Below are positions 1-58,544 of a stretch of DNA of 64,000 nucleotides, in pieces (position 1 is the first letter of the stretch; every line of letters starts with the position of its first letter). The notes beneath the pieces are model-generated. The model searched no databases. It was not told the DNA's origin and saw only the letters and a list, made by a program, of their open reading frames with translations. The stretch is from positions 25,471,642 through 25,535,641 of the forward strand of contig CM043791.1 in assembly GCA_023974075.1 (NCBI GenBank). Direction: 5' to 3'. The DNA comes from Chaenocephalus aceratus. Taxonomy: Eukaryota; Chordata; Actinopteri; Perciformes; Channichthyidae. A program made the translations under genes and the position numbers.

Positions 1-51
1 AGGAAATACCCTCAGGGACCAAGCTGTCCTTCTGAAAGTGGATAACTAGAG

Positions 52-663
52 CAGTGGTTCTCAACTGGTCAGGCCTCGGGACCCACTTTTTCCTTAGTCA
101 ATAAATCGCAACCCGACATTTTGAACCACTGAAATCTATTCAACAAAAAATCGTGCAGTAAAATATACTCTTTTCAGCAGACAATATTAATTAAAGTGAA
201 GTACAGTGCATATATCCCTTCACAGAACTAAAGTATGCTTTTAAATAAGGTTTAATGAGATGATGGAATCAAAGGCCCACATGCTGTGGGTAAGGGTAGA
301 TAGCCCCCATTGTTCTGTGACCTGTCAATCATCAAACCGGGGGTCATATTTCATTATGTGTTCATTTTTATGTGAAGTTGTACCCATGGATGTATAAAGA
401 ATAGTTCTACCGCAAAGTTATTTTCCGTGGGGACTTCCGGCAACAATCTTGATTCTGATCAAAGGCCAGAAGACTCGGAAAAACATCAGCAAATATGTTT
501 TATTGAGAAGATGATCACTACGTGACAGAAGTTTTCAAAACCGTTCATGGTCTCCGGTACTTCCAGTCCAACGCCTACTGCATGCACACTTTTTTTTTTT
601 CTTCACTCACACATCTGCGACCCACTTGAAACGGGTCCGCGACCCACCAGTTGAGAACCACTG
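52..663. mobile_element. hAT-type nonautonomous element (MITE)
   Basis: An 18-bp perfect terminal inverted repeat beginning CAGTGGTTCTCAACTGGT bounds 612 bp. The 8-bp direct repeat AACTAGAG (44-51 and 664-671) is a perfect target-site duplication of hAT length. The TIR start CAGTGGTTCTCAA is that of the hAT-Charlie group. No transposase ORF is present. Lies in a mybph intron. Confidence 0.92.
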
Positions 664-671
664 AACTAGAG

Positions 672-2187
672 CGTGTGAGATCAGGTCCGCTGCACTACGT
701 CAATGTTACTACAGTATGTCAGTTAGCGTTGATGGAAATATATGGCTCTAGTAACAAAACTAACTTCAGCTTTAACGAGGAAAGACGAGGTTGACGGGGG
801 GGCACTTCATTTATTTTTTGGAAGGTTTTACCCTCAATGGCAGAAAGTAAAGGAGAGATGACTTTACAGGAGACTCCATGTGGGGTTTGAAGCCATTAGC
901 TGCGCTTCTTAACATAGACCTGTATAGAGAGATTGGCAAATATCTCTCATCTCATTACAGTGACTTTGAAGTGAATTTTTAAAAGGGCATAATGAGAATT
1001 TAAGAATCTTTTTTTATTGCAAGACATAAAAGAGACCACGCGACAGCTAGAGCTACCGCTATAAATGTAGGTGAAAAAGTGACAGTGGGGTCACGTAAAA
1101 CAAAAATATGGCTGCCAGATGGCTCATTAGCCAATCGTGTTCCTTCCCTGACTCAGTCTTCCATTAAATCATCTTGAAGACAGATGCAGCAGAACCATTT
1201 TAGAGCCGACAGTTAACCACCGCAGCATGTTTAAGGCTTTATGCAAGAGTGCAACATATCCTGGCTATAGAAGATGAAATGCTTTTGATCCTGGTCTGGA
1301 TCAAGTTATTTTCTTTGGTCAAGTTTTATTGTGTGTACCTAATATGTACATAAATGTTCTGCATTTAAACATTAACCTGTCAATTAATGCTAATACTGTC
1401 ATGCAAAACACAACTGATGGTTCTGCTATCCAACATGCAGTGCTAAAACAATGTTTACATTTATACTGGTGAATACATATTTATATATAAATGTTTATTG
1501 GTATTTCCTCATATTGCTCTTGCTATTTGATTCAATGTGTTCCATGTTTAGTTATTATATCTTATATTATTCTTATGAAACACAAGTGCTATTTATATGA
1601 ACGTTACCATTATGTATTATCCTTGTTAGCATGTTGCTACTGATTTTCTTTAAAGGAAAATGTGTCGAAACTTTGAGTACTTGACCTTCTTATGTGTGGT
1701 GTCAAACATATAACTGAAGATGCGTGTTAAGTGCAAACATGATTTACAGCTAATGATAGGGCTTGTCTGCACCTGTGGGATTTATGTGCATACATCTGTG
1801 CAGTCCATCTTAGGCCCTGGCAGTTAATACCACTTCTACCTCGTCGCCTGCCACATGAGCACTTTGTGGATGGGTCATAAGTTACATACACCAGGGAGCA
1901 TGTGATAAAGAGGTTCCGGACAGACATCTAAACAATTCTGTTTACATCAGTGAATGGGAACATGTGAACACATTTTGGGAGGGAGATTCTGTAAGGAATT
2001 TCAGAGCCAATTTAGTAGCGTGATCAAAAACGTTTTTGGACATTTTGAGTGCTTTTGACACAGGTACACCTATGTTGAGCCCCACACATAGAATATAGGT
2101 CACAGTTGGGGCTGTTTGAAATACTCCTTTAAGTAGACACTTATAAGTGGTCTGCTGTGCAGTTGTGAAACATTGGTTGCTACTTAC
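672..2187. other. mybph intron, no feature recognised
   Basis: Unique-looking, AT-rich sequence between the hAT MITE and the FnIII exon. No further mybph exon was found: neither an Ig-type Trp-Cys pattern nor a suitable open frame between splice sites. Confidence 0.6.
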
Positions 2188-2355
2188 CACCAATCTCATG
2201 GATGGGCACTGGCTGAGCGAGTGTCCCAGGTTCACTGCGGCCGGCGGGGTTGACAGCAACCACGCGCACATGCAGCAGGTCACCCGTTGTCAGGTTATGG
2301 ATGCAGAGGCTGTTAGCGACGGTCAACTCCTTCTGAGCTACAACCCAGTCTGTTG
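2188..2355 (-). CDS. mybph: mybph FnIII exon B
   Basis: Encodes TDWVVAQKELTVANSLCIHN, LTTGDLLHVRVVAVNPAGRS and EPGTLAQPVPIHEIG. Completes the FnIII domain (L..G....RV.AVN.AG.SEP). Acceptor ctgcag, donor gtaagt, ending in phase 1. It is the last mybph exon visible in the window. Confidence 0.92.
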
Positions 2356-5300
2356 CTGCAGGGAAACACAGTTATTGTTTACGTTTGTTTTCAGTTCAGT
2401 TTGATCGTTGAAGTATACATGTAATAATACCTCGATGCCAACATATTCTTTTACTTTTACCTACAATCTCAAACTGTAAAACATCCTTTAATGGGGCATG
2501 TTAATTGGTTTATCGCCTGGTGACACAAGTTTACAAACAACCTGCCCATAAGAAGTACACGTTGGCATCGGTGAGGAAATCTCAGAAGGCATGCTGTCAT
2601 CTGAGCAAACGAGTACTTCTAAAAGCGGTGTGAGGAGATACTGTGACAGCCGGTGAAATGCTGCCTGCCGTATACGGTCTGGACACGGCTATGAGTCTAT
2701 CTGCCCTCTGACACTCTGGGGACAGGTGCAGCCTCACAGACATACACACAGATACACAGACTTACTTCCATCCTTGCAGTACTCGATGGTGTATCCGTCC
2801 AGGCCAGAGTCTCCGATGGTCTGTGGCTCGTTCCATTTAATGGTGAGGTTGGTTTCGTTCACATCTTCCACAGATACGTTAAGAGGAGCGCTGGTGGGGA
2901 CTGAAAGAGGGTTGAAACAGTGGAGAATAATTATAGATTGAAGTGGACAGTAAGATTAAAAGGATAACATACAAAAAAATGCTCACACACGCTTCATTCT
3001 ACAGCATGATTATGCATAGGGCTGCAACTTCTGATTATTTATATTATCAATAATCTGCAGATTATTGTCTCGATTAAGAGATTTATCATTTAGGGCAATT
3101 TTCCATTAATAATTTCCAAAAACACAAGGTCTTCCAATGTATTGTTTTGCCAGCAAACCTAAGAAATAATCAGTTGATCGTTTGCACAATTGCTGAAACC
3201 AATTAATTTTGTGGCCTTTTTGCAACAACAAAAAAAGAACTTTGTAGTTGTGTAAATGTTGGTGTTACCTGCAGGAGGCGGGGGTGTCGGGGCCTTTGGC
3301 GGCTCCACAACTACAGTGACTTCAGCTGGAGCGGCTTACATCAAATGAGCAGAATTTTGTTTTAGAGACAAAGACAAGAAATAAAGATAAATATCCAGAG
3401 CATATTTCCCATATAGAAAGAATTCAACCTGCAAATGCAGACTTTGACAGAACAATAAATCAGGAAATGAAAAGTTTTGTTAATAATCCACTGGGCATCA
3501 CAGATGTGCAAAGCATGAGGGATAGCAGATCTCAATAAAGCAGTGTATTTTGTGGTTGAGTAGTAGTGTTATTGTCTCTTTGGTGGTTCATGTTTACCAT
3601 CTGTGGTAGCATCTGCAGCAGGAGAATCTGCAGCAAGAGAATCTGCAGCAGGAGAATCTGCAGCAAGAGAATCTGCAGCAGGGGAATCTGCAGCAAGAGA
3701 ATCTGCAGCAGGAGAATCTGCAGCAAGAGAATCTGCAGCAGGGGAATCTGCAGCAAGAGAATCTGCAGCGGTAGCGTCTGCAGCTGGAACATCTGCAGCT
3801 TTAACATCTGCAGCAGGAGCGTCTCCAGCGGGAGCATCAGCAGCAATGGCACCTTCTTCAGTAACTAGTGTTAAAATGCCATTAAAAAGCCAATTAGTGC
3901 CTTACATTATGACATTACTCATGAAGGAAATCAATCAGTCTCACGTCAATCTGTAAAAATCAAGATACACTCCACTGACGCAAGCAGTAGGACAAAGCAG
4001 TGAGGCTGAAGCTATTCAATGACAATAACATACACACCATGTGAAGTGCACAGTGGGACACCATCACACACATCATGCACTACAGCTTGTGTGTGTGGAC
4101 CACCTGTGGTGTGTGTTTACCCTCAGTAGGAATCGTCGAGTCAGCTCCTTCCTCAGTGGCCATCAGCTGAAGTTAGGGGTTACATGTTAAGGTTAGCAAG
4201 CAACCAGCAATACCAGTCACTCGACAACATCCACCACTGATGTATGTCTCATGCAATTTGTGCTGCTACTCGTTCCTTGAAATGAATGGCCAGAAAAGGG
4301 TCACTAATAACAAAAGTTTATTAGATGTTATGTTGGTCGGTAAATAAATGTACAAGAGATCCGGGAGGACAATTCACTAATGTCGTCATTGGTATTTTTC
4401 TCTCTTCAAAGTTTTGGGAAAGTGTTTCATTCCAGTTTTCTACAGGTTAAATATTGTCCTCATTTGCAAAGCATCAATCACTGATAACCAGCATTAAGAG
4501 ACAGCCATCTGTAGGCTATGCCTACTTAGGGATGTAAGACATTTGAGAATATTCAAGATGCCCCTTGAACGATGGCTACATTTCAACAAGTACCAGTCTA
4601 GGGTTAAGAGTGATGAGAGCTGCAGCACCCCCCTGTCTCTAGAGTTGTGACTAGTGTCTCACCACATTGCTGCGTGGGCTGTGAGTTACAGTCTGGAGAT
4701 GATCATCAGGAGTCAAAGGACTAGAGATTTGTTATGAGGAAAGTAGTCACCATGGGTTTGCACAATGCATTCATCCAGATTAACAGTTCCACTAAAATGG
4801 CTAAAGAAGTTCATTAAAAAAATCCAGTGTTGACCTTCAGGATGGCTGTTTAGACAGAATCTTGGAAATTCAATATTTGTAGACGATTTCTTGTAACTCA
4901 GACAACTTCTGTTTTTTCATCAAGTTTATTTTCAAACTACTCGTATATTTGCTGAATATCTCACAGAGATAGGTTCATAAGCCTACAAGAAAATAAAGTT
5001 AAATGTGAAATTCTGAAAGCCCAATATTTACGTTAATTAATTTCTCTTTACGTTTGTCTTGTTAATACCTTTCTGTTTGTTCCTTTCCCTTGCTCGGTTG
5101 TTTTTATACTGAACTGTATTATATTATCTGACTTTTTATTCGTTAACACAAACAAGTATTAGCTTTATCATCTGTGCTCGTAAAGTTTAAACTTTAAATT
5201 GCAAACAAGTAATTCAGTAACTAGTAGGCCTAGATACATAATATTACCCACAGTCGATTAACGCTTGTATGCTGTGAGCTCGCGTTTCATATCTTATATT

Positions 5301-5591
5301 AGTCAAATTAAAGTTAGTTTAGCACCAAGCATTCTATGTCAGGTGGGATTTCCGCAGTTAGCATAGTGTTTACGGTCCCAGGAGGGTACCTGGAGCGCCT
5401 TCTTCAGCAGCGGGGGTCTCTGCGGCGGGGGCTGCTGCCTCTCCCTCGGCTGCCGGAGCAGCTTTAGCCGGGGCAGCATCCATAGGTGGAGCCTCTGCGG
5501 GGGTCGGTGCAGGCTCCGGGGCGGGCTCAGGTGCCTTTTCGGCCGCCTTCTTAGCCGGGGACTTCTTCATGGGTGCAGGTTTGCTTGGCAT
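2188..5591 (-). CDS. mybph: mybph, myosin-binding protein H (5' part of gene)
   Basis: Myosin-binding protein H is a thick-filament protein of skeletal muscle that binds myosin through Ig and fibronectin III domains. The start at 5591 opens MPSKPAPMKKSPAKKAAEKA, an Ala/Pro/Lys-rich leader. Exon 1 splices in phase to a repeat-rich exon, a Pro-rich linker exon and two exons forming one FnIII domain (NVSVEDVNETNLTIKW, GLDGYTIEYCKDG, VRVVAVNPAGRSEPG). An FnIII domain directly after a low-complexity leader, with no leading Ig domain, fits MYBPH (FnIII-Ig-FnIII-Ig) and argues against MYBPC1/2/3. The remaining Ig-FnIII-Ig exons would lie before position 1. Which fish copy (mybpha or mybphb) is not decided. 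Confidence 0.78.
2766..2900 (-). CDS. mybph: mybph FnIII exon A
   Basis: Encodes PTSAPLNVSVEDVNETNLTI, KWNEPQTIGDSGLDGYTIEY and CKDG. This is the first half of a fibronectin III domain of the MYBP type (NLSVEDV...L.W.PP...G..GLDGY.VEYC). Acceptor tttcag, donor gtaagt. Confidence 0.9.
3018..3222. mobile_element. decayed hAT-like MITE fragment (GGGCTGCAAC family)
   Basis: Opens gggctgcaacttctgattat and contains aataatctgcagattattg and cgattaagag patches. These are typical of a very common fish MITE whose ends read GGGCTGCAAC. The right end is not intact. It lies in a mybph intron. Confidence 0.5.
3269..3334 (-). CDS. mybph: mybph Pro-rich linker exon
   Basis: Encodes APAEVTVVVEPPKAPTPPPP then A and a split Val codon. 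Donor gtaaca is good; the acceptor (gatgtaag) has a weak nearby pyrimidine tract with T-rich sequence further up. It links the Ala-rich leader to the FnIII domain and keeps phase 1 on both sides. Confidence 0.75.
3598..3864 (-). CDS. mybph: mybph repeat-rich exon
   Basis: A 267-nt exon opening TEEGAIAADAPAGDAPAADV, then Ala-Ala-Asp-Val/Ala units and ten perfect AADSL/AADSP pentapeptides, ending ADATTD plus one base. Acceptor cactag, donor gtaaac; phase 1 at both ends. Low-complexity, probably disordered leader. Frames on both strands are open because of the 15-bp repeat. Confidence 0.8.
3609..3775 (-). repeat. 15-bp coding minisatellite in mybph
   Basis: Tandem 15-bp units (plus strand core tctgcagcaggagaa / tctgcagcaagagaa) alternate in pairs, giving a 30-bp higher-order period. 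Degenerate units continue to about 3850. The 15-bp length preserves the reading frame whatever the copy number. Confidence 0.95.
4121..4166 (-). CDS. mybph: mybph alternative exon (candidate alternative first exon)
   Basis: Reads CTG then MATEEGADSTIPTE plus one base, with donor gtaaac. It joins the next exon in phase (TE-V-TEEG). An acceptor-like cttcag precedes it, but splicing from exon 1 would bring a TGA in frame. It therefore fits either an alternative first exon starting at its own ATG (4163) or an exon preceded by one I did not find. Its composition resembles the next exon. Confidence 0.45.
5390..5591 (-). CDS. mybph: mybph exon 1 (coding)
   Basis: Starts ATG at 5591 with MPSKPAPMKKSPAKKAAEKA and continues as an Ala-Pro-Glu-rich stretch to EEGAP plus one base, then donor gtaccc. 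The phase-1 end joins the 3864 exon (starting TT) to make Val. A TATA box lies 53 bp upstream of the ATG. Confidence 0.82.
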
Positions 5592-5643
5592 CGTGCTGAT
5601 GGATAGTCCTCTGTATTAAAGGGACTAGGGGGATCTTCACTAA

Positions 5644-5651
5644 TATATATA
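5644..5651 (-). promoter_or_regulatory. mybph TATA box
   Basis: TATATATA on the minus strand lies 53 bp upstream of the mybph ATG, placing transcription start near 5617 and leaving a short 5' UTR. A TATA-type promoter is usual for sarcomeric genes. Confidence 0.6.
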
Positions 5652-5927
5652 GCGTCAGGGTTGGGGGGCTTGTAGACAACTCCACCCATCCTCTGACTTG
5701 TAAAACCCCCTCCCTACTTGAGTCAAATCCATGGGATTCCATGACCTACGCAGTCAGGACAAACCCTGGCTTGTTTAAAAAAAATCAACGGGTGTCGAGT
5801 TAATTCAGAATAATATGTGCATTTAAATGTCAAAACACATTTTGCTATGATAAAAATGACCATATGCTCATTGATTCACTATACAATGCTCATACAGCCC
5901 AATTAAATGATCACACACAGGATTATA

Positions 5928-5941
5928 GCGTCCCCTGGTGG
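5928..5941 (-). promoter_or_regulatory. CTCF-like motif in the nav1-mybph gap
   Basis: The minus strand reads CCACCAGGGGACGC, one mismatch from the core CCACNAGGGGGCGC. It lies between the nav1 distal poly(A) signal and the mybph promoter, where an insulator between a neuronal and a muscle gene would make sense. Identified by motif only. Confidence 0.45.
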
Positions 5942-5997
5942 ATAACATGGTGGATAAACACAGCGAAGACAGGTAGTGATGTGAAGAATGGCATGAA

Positions 5998-6003
5998 TTT
6001 ATT
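5998..6003 (-). terminator. distal nav1 polyadenylation signal AATAAA
   Basis: A canonical hexamer on the minus strand in the nav1-mybph gap, the last one before the mybph promoter. The following sequence contains a CTGTGTTT patch that could serve as a GU-rich downstream element. Confidence 0.45.
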
Positions 6004-8258
6004 GTGTCCATTGCTCAATGTTAGACATATGGGATTTTGATGTGTTTATAGAGACATGCCAAACAACCACAGTTAGGCCCCCTCTTTAGCCAAGTGCTCC
6101 TTCCCCCTAAAGGAAGACAATAAAACAACAGGATTCTCGTTTTCTGCATACAGGGGCCATGCCTTCTCTTAGATCTACACGTTTCAGTGATTGTTGTCGC
6201 AGATGCACTGACTATTTACAGTGTTTACAATGTGATGTCATGTATAAAAGAAGGAGAAACATTTACAAATATTTGCATAAGAAAAACAAATCTGCTCTTA
6301 AAAATAATGTGGAAAGAGGAAGCAATCCAGTTAATAAAAATCCCTCCCAGGATAGGGTAAGTGTAGGTAGGTCCAATGAAACAATACTTTCGGATAACAA
6401 CAGGGATACATGCTCAACATTACCTCCCCAGGGTTATATCTGTTCTTACACTGCTTCTAACTCTCAGGCAACTCCACAAAGATGTCACCCATTTAAAATG
6501 GTGTCAAATCGCACAAAAGCAGTCCAGTCATGATACACATTATCATCTATTGCAGACAACACAGATATCATCTTAACAAACAGCTTTCATTGTTACTACC
6601 AGCCAAAGGTCAACATCGATAACCCACTTTCCATCAAAATGTGGGCATCAAGGTGACGACATTAAAGTGACATCAGAGTAGATGAGAGGAAGTGGTGATG
6701 TTTCCTCTAAATCGAGGCCTCTGTGTGGTAGATTAAAGCTGCTCCGAAGCAGCTTGAGGCCAAATAGTGTTTCAGGCACAGATAGACTAGGCATCATGTC
6801 TCAACTTTCCACCAGCACCCTGTTTGGAGAGTAGAGGAACATCTGAACATAATATGGCAGGTACTTCAGAGTGAAAGGGGCAGAGGGCTGAGAGGTTTAG
6901 GAATATCTATAATACATACAGTTTCCTCCTCTTAAACATTTTCTTATGCTTTCTTCCTTTATCACAAGAACAGTCAAGATGTGAGCAATAAATACTCTCT
7001 GTAATCTAGTACTCTAACATATATTATGTGCAAACAAACAAAGGAAAGCAACAGGAGGAAGCAACTTAAAAATGAGTGTCAACCTTTCTTTCCCCCAGCC
7101 CTTACTCTTACAATAACTCCTCAAACAATGCATACAAAGGAAGGTCTTAAAAATGTTATACAAGTATAAAGAGGAAACTGAATGAGGACATTTCTTTTAG
7201 ATTCCTTTCAGCTGATGGCAGTTTTTTTTTAATGATGTTCTCCATTTCCCCTTGGTGATGAATGAACAAAAACAGTGTCTCAATGAGTGTAACACCGATA
7301 ACGCAGGTGATAGTTGCTGTATACAGATGATAGTGGAAGATGAGTCAGTATAAAATCCTACAAAATCAAGATTTTCAAAGCTGTATCCTCATCTGTCACA
7401 AGAGAAGTTTTTGTTTCAAAACCAATCTCTAAATACAGAGTATACGCAAACGTAGCCAGAAATGGTAGGCCGTACACTAGATAAACAAGCAGTTGAGTCT
7501 GTGAGTTAAAAATACAGTTTGTTGAGTAGGGCCACGGTAGAAAACCATTGGCTACTGATGGTTTTTCCTTTACAGACTGACCCTAAAACCAATTCATCAT
7601 TTCTATTAATTATTCACTCATGCATGTTACTCTTACAGCTTCACGGTTTTGATATTACATCCATGAATGACAGAATGACTGAACTGAAACGAATATGTGT
7701 TAAATTATACCAAGCACCTTTGTTAAGTCAGAAAGCACACCAGGAAAGCACTGAGGCAGGAGTAAAGGCTGCCACCTAGAGGATTTACTACTGAACTGCA
7801 TGATTCCAGTTTAATACACGGTCACTGACACAGCCTCCTAAAATCCAATTACCACAAGTAGAAAATAAAGTGCATTTTTGGCTGTGGTCGAGTGATGATC
7901 CTACTTTTGGAAGAAATCAGAGTTACTTATGAGGTGAGTTTCTTTGTAAAGACTTCAAAGAAAACCAGTAACAGTAAGCACCAATAGTTTGTGGTGAAAG
8001 TTGTGGCAAAATAGCAATAAAATAAAAGAATGGGTCCTGATTAATGGGATTATAGGTCATATTTTGCATCATACTATTCCGGTTACCATGCACTTGCAGA
8101 GTCAACAACATCCCATCGGGAACAAATTGAGGGCAGAGGAAAGACAAGTCCCTCTCATGATCATCACAGCTTCCTATAAAAGCAGTTGAATTGTCTTTCT
8201 CATAGCAGGGCAGAGCAAACCCTTCGTCCATAATCTCTCTCTCTATAGATCCTTTACA

Positions 8259-8264
8259 TTTATT
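8259..8264 (-). terminator. proximal nav1 polyadenylation signal AATAAA (candidate)
   Basis: A canonical hexamer about 130 nt after the nav1 stop codon. Use would give a short 3' UTR. Confidence 0.3.
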
Positions 8265-8392
8265 GTTGAAGCTGCTCACTGAGCAAACTATTAAGTTACT
8301 TATTGAGTCTTTAAAGTCTCATCGGGATCGCACCCGATGTGTCGTAATAACGTCCATAGTTCTTTAGATTGACTGACAGTCGCTTGTTATCC

Positions 8393-57728
<49,336 letters not shown>

Positions 57729-58452
57729 CTGCATGGGTGCATACACACAAACATGTTACATCATTGGTGGATGACATCAACACAAAACACTTTACCTGCA
57801 AACCACAGTATATACAGAGCACACAAATGCAAATAGAGAACAAAGTTATAATAATAGAAATATGACTAAATATTAGTTGATAAATGATGATCAGACCAAT
57901 ACAAATAACTTTTCAGTCCCCACACCAAAATATAGGAATACACCGAAAGCTATTCATCTATTCAAAGCTGAAACTCAATTCTACAAGAGGGAAACAAGTA
58001 AACATGATGACACTAGTAAACCACACAAGGTAAAGATGTGATGGAGGTAATAGTGGCAGAGTGTGCCCACAGTTGTTTTTCCCAGGCGGCAGTGGAGCAA
58101 ACTAAATTAAATATGATGGCAGTCAGACAGACAGAACAACAGAGGAGACCTTTAGGACCAGACAGCTCTTACACTTCAATAGTAACCAGCCAGTCACATC
58201 ACCTGCCATCTGTCTGTCTTTCCCTCCTCCACAACCACCCTCAGCCAAAATGCACTTGTGCCCGCTCACTGCACTGTGCCCCCTTTGACCCTCGCTCTCA
58301 GAATAAACCAAAATCCTTTCCCAGTTAAACCCACCCACCCGGCCAGGCCAGGCAGCGCATTGGAATTTGTCTCACCACTTCCTAATATGCTGTAATCTGC
58401 TCAGATTGGGCTTTGTACAGTCATGCTGTGCCAATCAAGCCAGCCTGCTGCT

Positions 58453-58454
<2 letters not shown>

Positions 58455-58542
<88 letters not shown>
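58455..58542. repeat. (TG)n microsatellite
   Basis: 88 bp of GT in the nav1 intron upstream of w1. Confidence 0.98.

Positions 58543-58544
<2 letters not shown>

Larger units (their letters stand above)
5980..8392 (-). other. nav1: probable nav1 3' UTR
   Basis: Sequence after the nav1 stop with no coding potential of its own. AATAAA hexamers on the minus strand lie at 8264-8259 (about 130 nt after the stop) and 6003-5998. The second would give a 2.4-kb 3' UTR ending near 5980, only about 330 bp from the mybph TATA box. The UTR extent is inferred; no transcript evidence is available. Confidence 0.5.

Noticed and set aside
3609..3850. Regular short repeats that might suggest a CRISPR-like array
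   Set aside because: The units are contiguous 15-bp tandems without spacers, inside a coding exon with good splice sites; a minisatellite explains them.
5374..5591. Alternative mybph exon 1 donor at 5374 (GTAAAC)
   Set aside because: It would end in phase 2 and cannot join the 3864 exon or the 4166 exon in frame; the donor after 5390 joins 3864 perfectly.
6159..6533. 124-codon plus-strand ORF between the two genes
   Set aside because: It lies antisense to the likely nav1 3' UTR, has no recognisable domain and shows low-complexity codon use; an ORF of this length is expected by chance.
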